From Toxonevra muliebris (Eukaryota; Arthropoda; Insecta; Diptera; Pallopteridae), in the NCBI GenBank assembly GCA_963691655.1, contig OY829328.1:31391890-31455889 (forward strand): a stretch of DNA of 64,000 bases, written 5' to 3'. The notes under the pieces are model-generated. The model had not been told where the DNA came from. It searched no databases and saw nothing but the letters and a program-made list of their open reading frames with translations. Below, one piece after another: positions 36,637 to 49,391 of this stretch (its first letter is position 1; each line of letters begins with the position of its first letter). Both the position numbers and the translations under genes were made by a program.

Positions 36637-38597
36637 GATCTAACCCTTGAAAGCCATTGTCTAAATAGTCCAATCTGGTAAATATATAAAAAAGTAAAAA
36701 AAAAGAACAGAAGTTGAAAAATATATTATCAGAAAATTAAAAAAACAAAAAAAAAATTTAAATGATTAAAATAGTCTACAAAGTAAAAAATTGTGCTCCC
36801 CCACCAATTACTTATCGATATTTTTGATTTATATTCTTAAAAAAAAAAAAAATATTTAAAATATTATCATATTTTTTATTATTTTTTTATGTGTGTCACA
36901 TACTTGATTAGATCTGATAAACTATTTGTTAAGTTGCAGTAAAAAAAAATATATATTCTTAGCCAAAACAAAAGCGTCTCGCAACAGTGCCGGTTGGTTG
37001 TCGGTCGGTCTGTCGATTTATGATTTATATTTTTAAATTTCAATAGAACGTATCTACATAATACAAGTAGTGAGTGTGCCCAGTGCTTTTGTGGACATTA
37101 TAAAGTGTTTCACATTGTTCAGTTTGTTATTTTTTTCTGATTCTATTCTAATAATACTTTTATAGTTGTAACTTCCGTATGGTCTCTTTGACGCGCGGCA
37201 TACTTCTCTGCATATACATACATACATATGTAACTATAGAGAATAGAATATTGTTGTATGTACGCGCTTAAAATTGTTATCCTTTTACCATTTAACATTC
37301 ACACTCTGCATATGTAGAGTTGTGTGGTTGTTGTCATTGCAAGAACGACACATTTTTGTTGCTCATAAAACAGGCAATACATTATTTGCCATTACCAACA
37401 CAACACACACACACACATACACACTTAGACATGAAGTATGAATGAACGAGTAAACGAACGATTTCCTTTTGTTTTCGAGCCTTACACACACACACAGAAT
37501 CACACACATATATATTTTAGTTCATGTATTTGCTCACATGTAGTAGGAAAAAAAGGCTGACTGTGTAGTTAGTAGCCTAACATCCGACAGCTAATTATGA
37601 CCCGCACGTTCTCATGTTGGTAGCTCAAATTGCATGGCATGCATATGGGACCTTCGACGACTTTTTTCCTCGCTGCTGTGCATATGTACCTACATGTATA
37701 TTCTTCCCAATTGCAAAAAGCTACAAAAAGTACAAGCTACTGTAGATACCAGCTCGTCGTACAAATTTTTTGGAGCTTGTGTTTGAGGTGTTTAGTTGCT
37801 TCCGCACTTTCGTGTACTATGTACGAGCATTCGCAGCTGACGTTATAGCTGCTGCTGTTGTTGTTGTTCGCTTTGTGTGTTGTTATTGTATTTTAGCCTC
37901 GAGCTCTTTTGTTTGGGTGCTTTTTAACCTTTATCATTGTTTTTTTTTTTGGATACTTGTCTTTTTTTATGAACCTGAAGCGCGCGCGCGTCAAAGCGAA
38001 CGACAAGTACGTGTCGTGTACGAGTATGTGCTGCTCTAGAAGGACCACTTTATGCTTTTTTGGTATATATTACAACAACAATAAGTGTGCACTTTTATTG
38101 CGTTCCGTTAAGAAGTATGCAAAGTGCAATAAATATGTCTTCCACTTGATTTAAAGATAGGCTATCTATCGTTGTGTTGTTCATGTTGTCGCACGACTTT
38201 TAGGCTTTTCAGCTTCAGCTTTATAAGTATTTGTTGTTAGTTATTTGCTTGGGTATTGTTTTTTTGCTTTGTGCCGCTGTTTTATTGTTGGCTCTCTCTA
38301 AGAATGACAAAAGTATAAAATGGACAATAGTTGATAAAAAAAAATCAGCCTGCCTGCTGTTACTGTCGCTAACGTGGTTCCATTACACATACACTGTAGT
38401 TTATAGAAATAGATACAGTGAAAGTGATACGTTGCGTTGCTAGGCGTCGGTTTATTATATTTCAGAATATTCTGAAATAGACGTCGTTTTGGCGAAAATG
38501 CTAGGTGCTGCTGCACAGATACCCCTTCAGGGAATAAATAAAAAATAAATAAATTAAAAAATGTTCAACATAATCGGTTTCTCTTACCAGTTTTTAT

Positions 38598-38785
38598 ATG
38601 GCACAAAATTATAGGTCCCTTCCAGATTTTCACGACATCTCGTATGAGGCTGTCAAGAACTCCCTGAGTAGAAGAGGAGAAAAAAATACAACATTCAGAT
38701 GGATATCAGAAAAACTATCCTTTAGAACAGTTGAAATGATAACAGGGCTAGGTACTATATCAGTTAACACAACCAAGAGAGAAGA
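38598..38785 (+). mobile_element. Non-LTR reverse transcriptase fragment
   Basis: The open frame has DISYEAVKNSLSRRGEKNTT followed by FRWISEKL. This resembles the part of jockey-clade RT between motif A and the GCPQG block. It stops matching where the tRNA-like segment begins. Neither catalytic motif is present. Confidence 0.5.
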
Positions 38786-38789
38786 TTGG

Positions 38790-38835
38790 GGTGGTCGCTG
38801 TAGCCTAGTGGTTAGGGTGCTGGACTGCTACTCGA
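38790..38835 (+). repeat. tRNA-derived (SINE-like) segment with A box
   Basis: GTAGCCTAGTGGTTAGG at about 38801-38817 is like the internal A box of tRNA-derived SINEs and tRNA genes. It is followed by GTGCTGGACTGCTACTCGAG. There is no B box at tRNA distance. A loosely similar GTTCGGATTCGGG lies far downstream near 38960. It is therefore not an intact tRNA gene. Confidence 0.4.
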
Positions 38836-40105
38836 GTGCACTGCTCGACATAGTAAAAAATCCAAAATAGAAAATAAAAATTTTTCTACACGGCACCACT
38901 GGCTGGCAATGGCAACCCTCCAAAAGTAAAAATTGCCTAAGAAAGGTTGTTCACTTCACCGTTCGGATTCGGGATACAACTGAAGGTCTCTTTCATTCGA
39001 AAAGCTCGGTCTAGGTCTTCCATGGAAGAAGAAGAGAAGATGAGGGGGGGGGGGGCGGAGGAAGGGTATGAGGTGGGGTTGATATGGAATCTAAAAATTC
39101 TTATCTTTTCATCAGGATCAAGTTTGTTTCTAACATCAAAACTCTAGCTTTTGAAATTTATATACTCATAAATTGATTACGGTGGCATAGTCCTCTGTAG
39201 TGCCAGTAAAAAAAATAAGACATTCTGGGCTATAGATTTCTTCAAAAAATGTTAAGAATACAACCACAAATTCAAAGGACACACAATAAATTATTATACA
39301 AATGTACCATGGGTAAAATTACCACATTTTCTGTTCAGAACCTCAAAACATGCTTTTTCTGTAGGAAACTTTGCGTAGATTCCAAAAATTTTATTTATTT
39401 TTGCGCTATTTTTTACAGTATATTCGAGAGTTTATACAGTATTAGTATATAAAAGTAGTATGCCGCTCCTTGACATTCTGAAACCCGCAAAAGCGAACTC
39501 TGCAAAGTATTAAGTTATTCATTTTATTTTGACTCCTAATACTGCTGTGAAATTTTCTGACTTTACAAGCTCGGTTTGGGTACTGGATACAATTTTTCAG
39601 AACAGTTGTTAAATCTTTGTTATCTTATTTCTGAACTGTCGTACTATCTGCCATAACCAATAAATTTCATTCATTATGCATTTGCTTGCACACTTCTGAT
39701 GTATCTCTTCTTTTCCACAATCCAACGATCCCACGATCCGAATGCAAATCTGCAAATCGAAACATCAAAGTTTCGATTCTGGTGAGTAGTTTATTATTTC
39801 AAGAACTGTTGTTCCAGCTGGCCAAATTTTTTAAATTGACATTTTTTCAATTTTTCTCAATATCCGAGACATTCTTAATAAAAGTCATTTTCTGAGTTTT
39901 TGTAATGTCACATTGATTAATAACTTCTAGCAAATAGCAGTACAGAGCAGAATCTTTCGCCTTTTTTTTAACCATTTTCGAATGCCATATTTCGAATAAA
40001 TTCTTATTTTCTATATGGTGCTTATCTAGAGAAATTTAATTTTTTGGAAGAGATGCAAGAAGATGCAAATCAAATTAGCTACATTATATGTAGAATTAAT
40101 TGCTT

Positions 40106-41158
40106 CAAGGCCGTATTTAGGAGGGGAGCGGGGGGGAGGGGGAAGGTTTCCCCCGAAATGTGGAAACTTTATTTTAATTTTTGAGATTAATTGCCAATGG
40201 ATGGAAAAAAAGTCAAAATAAAATCTATTTATCGATATTTTTTACTTCCATCGGTTTTTTTTTCTAAAAAGTCAAATATAAAAAATAAATTTGAAATCTT
40301 AGTTACACTATGCGATCAAATCCGATTTGTTTTCTTCGACATGAGGTTTGACTCCGGATTCAAAAAGAGAAGGTGATACTGAGCACTCCTGGATTCATAG
40401 TTTTTCAGTAACTGTTTTTGATTTAAAGTTTCGTCCTGAATCAGTTTGAAAAGTTTAAAATTTAATAAAAATAGAAAAAATTATCGGATCCTTGTAAAAT
40501 TAGACTTGCTTGAACCCCATTTTTTTCCTAAAACGTGACGTGATGAGAAGTTTTTGACCTCAGATTCGTGTTCAACGTGAAAAATTCTTTCGCAAAAACT
40601 CCATGTTATTAGCAAAACCCATGCAGTTTTAGGAGGCAATCTTAAAATATAATTAATTTTTTAACGCATTATTGCTCAGAGCACCACGAATAGAAAGATC
40701 TCTTTCAATGCTGTGACTTCACGAATTTAGGGAATATAAGCCAACCTCACCCGGGTTCCTTATCATTGGTAGCTCAAATTCCAAATGATGATCATTTGAA
40801 TAAAATGAGCCTCTACTATTTTTGGTAATTTTTTTGAGGTTGGGTACATCATCAGTAGTGGGAAGTCAATGAGTTAATGAAATTATGTCCCTCACGTTAA
40901 AAAAAAATGCATTAGAATGCACATTGAATAATATTTGAAAAAATTTAATTTGATTATTCTGTGAATTTTTTGTCACTTTTGGCCATTTTTTTGAGGTTAA
41001 GATTAAAAAAAATCGGAAAATTTTTCCTAAAATTTTAATTTGAATTAATGGACCCTATGTCCATCAAATGTATCATAGATTTAATTTATTGTATTTAAAA
41101 ATCAGTTTGATAAAAATTATTTATGAATATTTTCTTCGAATGAAAACTCCCCCCCCCG

Positions 41159-41189
<31 letters not shown>

Positions 41190-41207
41190 TTTCTGGCTAC
41201 GGCCCTG
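40106..41207. mobile_element. DNA transposon relic with 8-bp target duplication and G/C-homopolymer subterminus
   Basis: The left end is CAAGGCCGTATTTAG. The inverted right end is CAGGGCCGTAGCCAG. They are flanked by AATTGCTT (40098-40105) and AATTGCGT (41208-41215), 7 of 8 identical. Next to the ends lie a G-rich tract (40121-40143) and a long C tract (41149-41180) in inverted positions. The interior has no recognised transposase frame. It is hAT-like by duplication length. Confidence 0.65.
41149..41180 (+). repeat. C homopolymer (interrupted once by G)
   Basis: Nine C, one G, 22 C within the right end of the element. The assembly length here may be unreliable. Confidence 0.8.
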
Positions 41208-41661
41208 AATTGCGTATATAGTATTTTTTTCAGAAATTTAATTTTCTTAACACTTATAGTACAATCCATTTTTTTTTAACTTTTTCTATGCACAAATATA
41301 GGGAAATATTAACCTTCTTCTTTCAGGCACACTTGATTATTTGTTTTTCAAAAATTTATATTCAATTAAGATCTTAACACCATATGCTCTCCATTTAGCG
41401 TAGTGATGTTTAAAAAACAAACCAAGTACTAGTCTGTTGGGTTTGGGGTGTCTACTTTATAAAAAGTTTAAAGGCATCGCTCTTTTGAAGATTTAAATTT
41501 AGAGGTTTTGGACAGAAGAAGTGATCAATTTCTACATTGTGAAATGATTGAAGAATTAATGAAGGAACTGGTTGAGCAGTGTTTGGGTCAAGAATCAAAT
41601 ATTTTGAGCTCATGGAAAAAAATACTAGCATTATTTAATCAGAGATTCATGCAATCGGTAA

Positions 41662-41907
41662 ATGGGTGCTATTAAACTTTCTTGCCATTATGTTTCGCAG
41701 TCTAGCACCCATTCAAGCATTACGCTCATTGATATCACCTCTAAATTAGTATGGGTCTGTTTGATCATGCTTCATCTATTGAGTAACGGCAACAAAATTA
41801 CGTTATGTTGGGTCCCAGGTCACGTTGGAATAGAAGGGAATGAACAAACAAACGAGATCAACGTAATCAAGGAAGTAGTCAGGCAAGAAAAGGTGAAAAA
41901 GAACTAA
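41662..41907 (+). mobile_element. Non-LTR retrotransposon RNase H fragment
   Basis: The plus-strand frame has ITLCWVPGHVGIEGNEQTNE (about 41800-41857), the C-terminal RNase H motif with the WVPGH...GNE block. The rest of the RNase H domain is not recognisable here. Confidence 0.6.
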
Positions 41908-42349
41908 TTCCATGGTTGATGCAAGGCAAAATGCCTTGCCTAATTTTTCTAAATGCGACAAAAATAATTTTATTAGAATTTTCTTCTGTACAGGTAATCC
42001 GCAATTATTGTCCTTTTCAAGATCTTTTTAAGATCAATGGAAAAATAAACTTTTTCAGACTCCGAAATCGATAAAAAAATTAATTTCTATTCTGTTTAAT
42101 TCGATTATGCATCGCAAATTAAAGGTGATTGTGTTAATAAGTCTTTTAGCCTGTTGGAAACCTTTAAATCTAGTCCAATAGCCTTTGAGAGCTTTTGTGA
42201 CCCAATCTTTTATTATTGTTTGGATGTGATTCGGTGACACACTATTAAAAGGTTAAGAGCCTTTGAGAGGCTCAAGTGTCCCCGTTTTCACTAGGTTATC
42301 CTATCTCATTTCATTGTTGGATAGGGTTAAAATTTTTGGATTTTATGGT

Positions 42350-42790
42350 GAATGAGTTTTTAGAGCTGTTAAACTTTCGAGAAAATGTAGATGTGGGCAC
42401 CGTTTTTACTCCTACGTATACATCCTCAAACGCAGATCTCTATGGCATGGGCTTCTGCTATCAATATAGAAGACATTTTTCCCATTGCTACTGTTTTCCG
42501 AAATCTTTGTCTGCAGACATCAGTCCCAGCACTGCCATCATACATTTTAGATCCATCAGTGTGCCGGGTTTGATTGCGAAGTTCATGTTTGATGGCCACT
42601 TATAGCTACTTAGCTATAGAGATTGCCTTCGCTTGCTGTGTTTTTGGCCCTCAAGCAGTTGCTGCATAGATGGCGATGGATTTGATGATTGTTTGATATG
42701 CCCAGTATGCAGTTTTTGGTCTTAGGTCTCAGACCCCAGGCCCATGTTTTCCACTTAGGCAAAGTCTTGAACAAACATTTGTTTTAAATT
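42350..42790 (-). mobile_element. Non-LTR fragment: RT C-terminus and RNase H start
   Basis: On the minus strand, KTWAWGLRPKT (about 42715-42755) is the jockey-type block after the RT palm. After a frame change, text like YWAYQTIIKS follows. Further down, HTDGSKMYDGSAGT (about 42525-42570) is the RNase H start with its first Asp, then LIAEAHAIEI (about 42435-42470) follows. It runs opposite to the fragment at 41662, so it is a separate insertion. Confidence 0.6.
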
Positions 42791-45122
42791 TAGAAAATCC
42801 TCTTAATTTAGTTCGTCGATATCCATCCTTGGTTCATTCATACAATGCCGTATGAGTACTTTACAAGTCAAATGCAGTGTAGTCGTCATTTGAATAGTTA
42901 CAATATTTGCTTGGATGCAATAAAACGGACAAGACACTTGCTACGAACATACATATATATGTGTGTTTTTGTGTGTGCGCGGCTACGTTTCGTAATATGT
43001 AATAAGCGTAGTTTGGGTCAGCATTTTGTCTAAATGTATGTAATTTCTCCCAAAAAAAAAAAAAAAAATTGAAGGGTTGGTCGCTTGCTGTCCTCGCTTG
43101 TCTTGTTGTCATCGTTGTTCTATTTTGCATTTAGTTTGTGTGTATGTATGCGTTCACTCGCGTATGTGTACGATTCCGCTTTTGTTGCCCTTTTTTAGCT
43201 CTGATGTTTACTAAAATCTAGTAGTAGGTATGAGCTAACTTATTTTGTTAGAAAATGTATTTACAATGGATGTCATACGTTCCTATTTTTTGTTGCTATT
43301 GTGACTGTCACCAGTTTAGAGTTCACCAGTTTGTGCACCCTCCACCGCCACTGCTATACTTGACGACAATATGAAGTAATAAATTTCCGGTTAGCGTACG
43401 CTTTAGAGTGGTTATCTTTCTTAGTTTGTTAGTGTGTGTTGTGTTGTCCTCAGATTGGCCATAATAGATTGAAAACATATGTCCTTTTTTTATTGTATTG
43501 TATGTTTGCATATGCCAATGTCAATTTATTGAATATCTGTTTTACTAGTATGTGTGTGTGTGTGCGTATGTCCGTCTTGCTTTCTTCCTGTCATGTTAGA
43601 CAAGTTGTTTGTTTGTTGTACTGCTGTGGGAGTTTACGAGTTCATTTGAAAATGTATGTGTGTATCAATGTACTACATTCTTATCTGTCCGTAAGTAGTC
43701 ACTGACAATGTCTACAATGACAAAGAATTGTTACCCTTGTTAAAAAATATGAGAAACATAAAAGCACAACTTTTTAAAATGCCAATATTAGTTATATTCA
43801 AACCTGAAGAATCAGTCTTTATTAAGAGAAACCTTCCAATTGGAGTTCAATGATGACTTCGAAGGCTGCGTTGATGCAGAAGAAGTTTAATAAATCCAAC
43901 ATCTACTCTGTGGATGCTATGCACTGCATTACCGATGCCTTCGCAAACTGGGGGCATGGTTCTTTGGCAAGTTGGCAGATATATCCGGGGTAAAGATACC
44001 GGGCTTGTTAAAATTTATAAAAAGCTCCATCTAGTTTCGTGATTGTGTTCTAAAAACACAAAACGAAGGGACTCTCAATGGACTGCAACTAGTCTCCGAG
44101 TAGAAATGATCAATCAGATCAAACACCCTTCTAAACCGAACTCTAAGGGAAACCTCTGATCATAGTCTTTCAGAAAAAATATGTGGTCTGGTGCAGCTCA
44201 TGTAGAAAATTTTTTAACAGCTATAACATACTAAATAAATATTGAAAATTAACAGGCTGACATCAATACTTCATACTCCCCTTTTTCGAAGGCCCTGCTT
44301 GAATTATTTGATTCTTGTTTACTTTGTGTAGGCTACGATTGTTCTATTAGGAGACCCAGCACATGCAAAATTGTCCTAATAGTTGTCTTAAATAAAGCGG
44401 ATTAAATTAGCATTGATTCAGTAGAGATTGGGATTTGGTCACCAAGGCCTCGATTAGTCAAATTTTAACAAACTCTTTCGATTTCAAATCGTCCCTAAGT
44501 TTTGTATTCGTTAAGAATTCTAAACTTTTGTAAAGAGATCTGTCCGAATTTGCTGGTGGTTCTAGATAATAGTTTTCTAAGTACCGATGTTGGGTCCATA
44601 TTCTCTTAAGCAGAGAAAACTGAGTTCTCTAACACATACTGGTAGACCTACTCTTGGTCTTTCCCCATAAACGTCAGCTCCAACTCCTTCCTCCGTTTAA
44701 GTTAATTGTTCTATTCTGTTTAGGAATGTGACCTTAAAGTTCAGTTTGAAGATGTATTTAGAATGGCATAAATCACGTAAGGTTAGATTAATTGAATGCA
44801 TTTCGGCTTCGTCCCTAAGTAAGAATTGCCAGAGATGCAATTTTTATTTCCAAAGACAAGACGAGAAAAAAAGTGTTCGCTATCGCTTTAAAACACTCTT
44901 CAGTCTATTATTTTAAACCAGTTAGTTCGTGTGAGGCTTAAGTCAACACTGAAACTTATTTCGTAGACCTTACCCACTAATATAAACGTTAATGAACTTT
45001 GTATGCAGCTGGTTGGCCCTTATTATCATATTTTGAAATAATTGAACCTCAGTTCTTCTGTATAATCTTATTTCTAAAATATGTACAAAAAAATATTATA
45101 ATTTCTTTTTATCTATTTTCAG

Positions 45123-45745
45123 AATCAAATTCAAACGGTAAGACAACCAAAAACAATGCCAGTGCAATTACAAAAGCAACAACAACAACTTCAAAAAAAG
45201 CACCAACCACAACAAAAACAACGAAAAAAAAACTATACGATTCAATGCAGCAGCAACAACAACCACAGCAGCAACAGTTGCCACATCAGCAGCAAGCACA
45301 TCAACAGCAACAGTTAACAACAAATAATATAATACTGCTGCGCGGTTCACGCAATGAAAATGGACAAATTGTAATACAAAATAAGCATGACATAATTAGT
45401 TTTATAAATGAGCAACAACTGCAACAAAATGATAAAACCACTGCTGCCACTTTAACACAATTACCAACGACAACAACTGTTGCACGCAAATCAATACAAC
45501 AATCATCATTATCATCAACAACAACATCGTGCATTTCACTTGTTGCCAACAATAGTGGAAATGGAAAGGATAACACAACAACAGCTGTTGTTACTGGTGC
45601 TAGTGGCGGCCCCACAGCAACCAACACAATACTATTACAAACTCCCATTAATGCTAGTCAATTGGAGTCGGTTTTATTGCAGACAGCAAACTTAAAGAAG
45701 TCAGCTGTAACTTTATCAAATGAGCGTCCATTTTTATTTAGAAAT
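45123..45745 (+). CDS. Internal coding exon of the second gene (Lys/Thr-, Gln-rich)
   Basis: Acceptor CTATTTTCAG precedes 45123 and donor GTATGA follows 45745. The first two bases complete a split codon, then 207 full codons follow. The order is a Lys/Thr-rich basic segment, a Gln-rich stretch with His (about 45247-45317), a more complex block ILLRGSRNENGQIVIQNKHD (about 45338-45397), Thr/Ser-rich text, and a second complex block with TNTILLQTPINASQLESVLL near 45624-45683. It ends ERPFLFRN in phase 0. Low-complexity stretches around short conserved-looking blocks suggest a nuclear regulator, but no domain is recognised. The opposite-strand open frames here are shadows caused by CAA/CAG-type codons. 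Confidence 0.75.
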
Positions 45746-45825
45746 GTATGAATGTCATTAATTTGTGTTGCATGTTTATGGGCGTTTATCATATTATCAT
45801 TTTCTTTGTTTGTTCTTTCTTATAG

Positions 45826-46753
45826 GCATCTCGCAGTTTAAGCACCGATAGCAATCGCGTTAGTGTTAGTAATGCGGATGGCAATAAATCTCCTTTTGTA
45901 TTGCAAACACTTAAACGCTTAGAGAAATCCCAGTCTATTCTGGTTATACGTAATTCTTCTTCTTCCGCTTCCGCTTCCTCTTCTTCAAACTTAACTTCTG
46001 CTTCATCGTCCAACGCCATAAATGCCTCAACATTTGCTGTAAGTGAAAGAAAATCTACAACACCACCATCATTGTTAACATGTGGCGGTGGCTCATCAAC
46101 AGCTTCTTCCATTTCTTTATCATCAACTTCGTTGTCGTCATCGTCGTCAACAATTGCCACTGTCGCTGCCGCTGTTGCACCGACAACAGCAAGTGTCAGC
46201 ACGAATACACAAACGGGCGCCTTAAGTTTTACAACACGCTCCTCCAGGGGCCAACAAACTATCAAATTGGGCAGTATTATTGCGAACAACAATCGAACTT
46301 TAACTTCCAATGCTGCTGGAACAACAAACAGTGCTGCTGCCATAACATCAACAAAATTGTCTTCTTCTTCTGTCCCAACTACAACCACAACATATTTGCG
46401 TTTAGGCAACGCAACTGCGGTAGCAGCAGCATCCATATTTGGCAATAATAAAAATGCTAACAACAATAAAACCCATAATTCTAATGTTACTGGCAATAAT
46501 ACCAACAACCATAACAAAAGTAACCGAAATATTCTCAATGGAGTCGTCACTGAAACGCAATTGTGTCTGGCTGATGTCCAGTTAAAGCATGAACGGAACG
46601 GAACAACATCAACTCCATCAACAGTAGCAGTAGTGGCAGCATCAACATCATCATCGGTAGCAACTGGCACAGCAGCAAACACCATGTTGTCATCTACAAC
46701 ACAACACCTGCAGTTGCAACAACAACAGCAAACAAATGCACCTCTTGGGAGCG
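45826..46753 (+). CDS. Internal coding exon of the second gene (Ser/Thr/Asn/Ala-rich)
   Basis: An 80-bp intron ends TTTCTTATAG at 45825. The exon opens in phase 0 with ASRSLSTDSNRVSVSNADGN. It continues with SPFVLQTLKRLEKSQSILVI (about 45889-45950), long Ser, Thr/Ala and Asn runs, RGQQTIKLGSIIANN (about 46246-46290), and a less simple segment VVTETQLCLADVQLKHER (about 46543-46596). It ends with a Gln run and one base of a codon before donor GTGAGT at 46754. Both splice sites are good and the frame is open for 309 codons. The protein must continue in an exon not seen up to 64000, or the 3' exon escaped detection. No catalytic or DNA-binding domain is visible. Confidence 0.75.
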
Positions 46754-47672
46754 GTGAGTTTCATTGTTGAAAATATTTTTGCTCGTTTTTAGTTTTTAAA
46801 TTTTTGTGTGTGTCGAAAGTAAGAGATTGAGATTTACCTATGAATGCACGTGTGTGACAAGTGTATGCGAACAATTTTTAGGTGGCATCCACACAAACCA
46901 CAATAGCGCCTGGAGTTTGCTTACTATGCAATGGTTATTTTAGAGTTTGAATATAGTTCGAATATTTTGTTGTTGATAGCTGCCAGCTGATTTAAATGTG
47001 CATATTAGAAATCTGAAAAGAAATATACATTTAGTTACTAGTTGTTAATAAAAAAGTATACGCTTTTATACTTAAACAATTTAATATTATTACGCTGTAT
47101 TGAGAATCCGTTTTTATCTCTCTTTTTATATTTTTGTTTGAACTTTCGATTGCATTCGTACGTACTACAAACAGCGTGTACGTGTTCAGCATGCATAGCA
47201 ATTATTCAATTAAATTCAAATAAATCTACCCTCGAGCATTGTTCGTACACACTACTACAGCAGCCCACCTCAACCATAAATATCAATATTGTGTGTAAAA
47301 GGCAGCAACATTCTTGCAACAAAATCCCCATTCACACCATTACCAATTTAACAAAAACTTATTTGTATCTTGTTTCCCTCTACTTTGCAAATATTGAAGC
47401 GTAGTAGACTGAAATTGCAATGCTCACCACGCTTTGAAGTGTTTTTGTATTGCATTCTTGCGTAGGGTTGTTTTTCTTATTCGTGTTAGTTAGGAGCATC
47501 CATGGTAGGTTATTATCATTTTTTTTTTTGTTTGTGTATTGTTTATTTATTGTTATTTTTTGGTCAAATGATTTCTATTATATAGGAATAGAAACTTGCG
47601 CACATTTGAAAAAGTAATAAAACCTAAAATAATGTTTACTCAGAACTGAAAAAGCTGAACGGCCATTCCAAA

Positions 47673-49391
47673 GTAACGGAGAGGACAAGGGGACTTTTAT
47701 AATGATATTGATCGCATACAAGGAAATGATATTTTCCTTTGATACTAGGGACTTTTGAGGGTCCGATAACAAGTTCTTACCACCAAAGTTTCGTTAAAAA
47801 AATAATGAGTCCGTCTAAGTTATACATCGATACGATATGGGAAATCTTTATTTTCAATTTCAAGTCCCAAATTCTGCGATTGCCAGCGAGCTGTAGAGTC
47901 GAATTTTTTTTTACGATTCATGGACCTTTGTAACTTTCGAAAATCCTAATAATTTCGTTTGAAAAATAATTACATAATGAGAGAAAAAACATGGGAAAAA
48001 TAACGGAGAGGACAGCCAATAGTAACGGAGAGGACAAGTACGATCGCTCTTTTACATTTTTATGTTATATGGAGAATCGGCTCAGTAAATGTTTAATATC
48101 TGAAAATTGTAAATGTTTCTAAGTAATTACATAAGTAAATATAACTAATAGATATTTATTGAAAGCAAAGTAAATTCATATGAAGTATACCAGTTTGGTA
48201 CACATCCAACTGCATCTTTATTGCATACATCACCAATGAACAGGTATTTAAACTAAAGGGTAAAATTCAAGATGACTCAGTTACGTACGAAATTTTGCTA
48301 ATTGCATTGAGCGTACAGTAATTTAGCTCATTTACAACTTTTATGAAAATTAAGTTTGAAACTAAAAAATTAAAATGAAAGTGATATAAATAATAACTCA
48401 ACAATATCGAACGGCTATGGGAATACTATCAGCGAGCCATTCATCACTAACGCAGGAGTCAAACAAGGATGCTCACTTTCACCCCTTCCATTTGCAATAC
48501 TGCTTGACGAAGTTATGGCAACCGTATGCTCTCATAGGAGGGTCATAACATGGAGTCCCACATATCAACTCGAGGATTTGGATTTTGCAGACGATATATA
48601 TCTGTTCTCGCACAAGCTCAGCGACATGCAAGCGAATACTGATCATCTAATCAGAGCATCACGAAACGTGGGCCTCGAGATAAACATCAAGAAGACCAAA
48701 GACATGCGAATTAACAACATCAGCGACCAAAAAACACTTGGAGGCGTTCAATACATTTAGAATTAAAAAATAAAAACACAACATAGTAAAACGTGAAAAT
48801 TACTGCACAAAACAAAGTCAGATGGAAATGCCTAGTAGAAGGCGCGATTGAGATCATGTGAAGATTTTCAAGCCACGCGCATACTCCGAGTCGTTCGTAC
48901 CCCTCAAAACCTCTTCTTCTATAAACACATTTTCACTTCTCTTATCACAAGTCACAGAACCGCCTACGTTTTGCTAATTTGAATATACAGCCTGAGTACT
49001 GTGTTTCTTTTAATTGGAAGCCTCAGACGCAAAAATGTAGTATTTGTCTAATTTCCGAAAATAATGAAATGGTGCGAGGCCGATTTTCCTACCCTCGTGA
49101 ACGCACTCGATTCTCATGCATCTTTCAAATCGCAAATCCTAAAAAGATGTATTTGCCGCGACTTCTTTCTCCTCAACAAAAATAATGTTTTTTTCAACGC
49201 TGCGTGAACATTAAGATTTTCGGACCTCACTTTCGTCCAAATCACCATCAACCGCACCGTTACTGTGTCAAGCATCAAAAGTGTTTCATTCGATGTATGA
49301 AAAACCCAAATCTTCATCATGATTACACAAATTAGAAATTCTAAACTTGCCTAGGTTATAATGCAGTGTGATTTTTTATCCTCTCCGTTAC
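47673..49391. repeat. Dispersed GTAACGGAGAGGACA repeats bounding a possible element
   Basis: Copies at 47673-47689, 48001-48014 and 48022-48038 are in direct orientation and one at 49378-49391 is inverted. A looser one (GGTAACGGAGGAGTG) is near 49521. The outer pair could be the terminal repeats of a 1.7-kb insertion that also carries an RT fragment (48407-48760). No target duplication was found. Confidence 0.45.
48407..48760 (+). mobile_element. Non-LTR reverse transcriptase palm fragment
   Basis: A continuous plus-strand frame has GVKQGCSLSPLPFAILLDEV, then LEDLDFADDIYLFSHKL (catalytic FADD), then NVGLEINIKKTKDMRIN, the block after it. Motif A is missing on the left and the frame stops at 48760. 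The element type may be RTE/CR1-like; the clade is not certain. Confidence 0.75.

Larger units (their letters stand above)
34192..45122 (+). other. Proposed long intron (about 10.9 kb) of the second gene
   Basis: It runs from donor GTAAGT at 34192 to acceptor TATTTTCAG at 45122. It contains transposon material at 35939-36636, 38598-38835, 40106-41207 and 41662-42840, and CA/TG microsatellites near 37400, 37485 and 43545. No exon with convincing composition was found in 34200-35930, 36640-38590, 38840-40100 or 42850-45120. Confidence 0.45.

Noticed and set aside
37400..37510. CA/TG tracts as possible CRISPR or regulatory array
   Set aside because: Plain microsatellites; no spaced unique sequences.
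38796..38870. Possible tRNA gene
   Set aside because: Only an A box is good. No B box at the right distance and no cloverleaf could be drawn.
45168..46685. Long minus-strand open frames of Val/Leu/Cys-rich proteins
   Set aside because: They are the reverse of CAA/CAG/ACA-rich exons on the plus strand; the plus frame has splice sites and normal composition.
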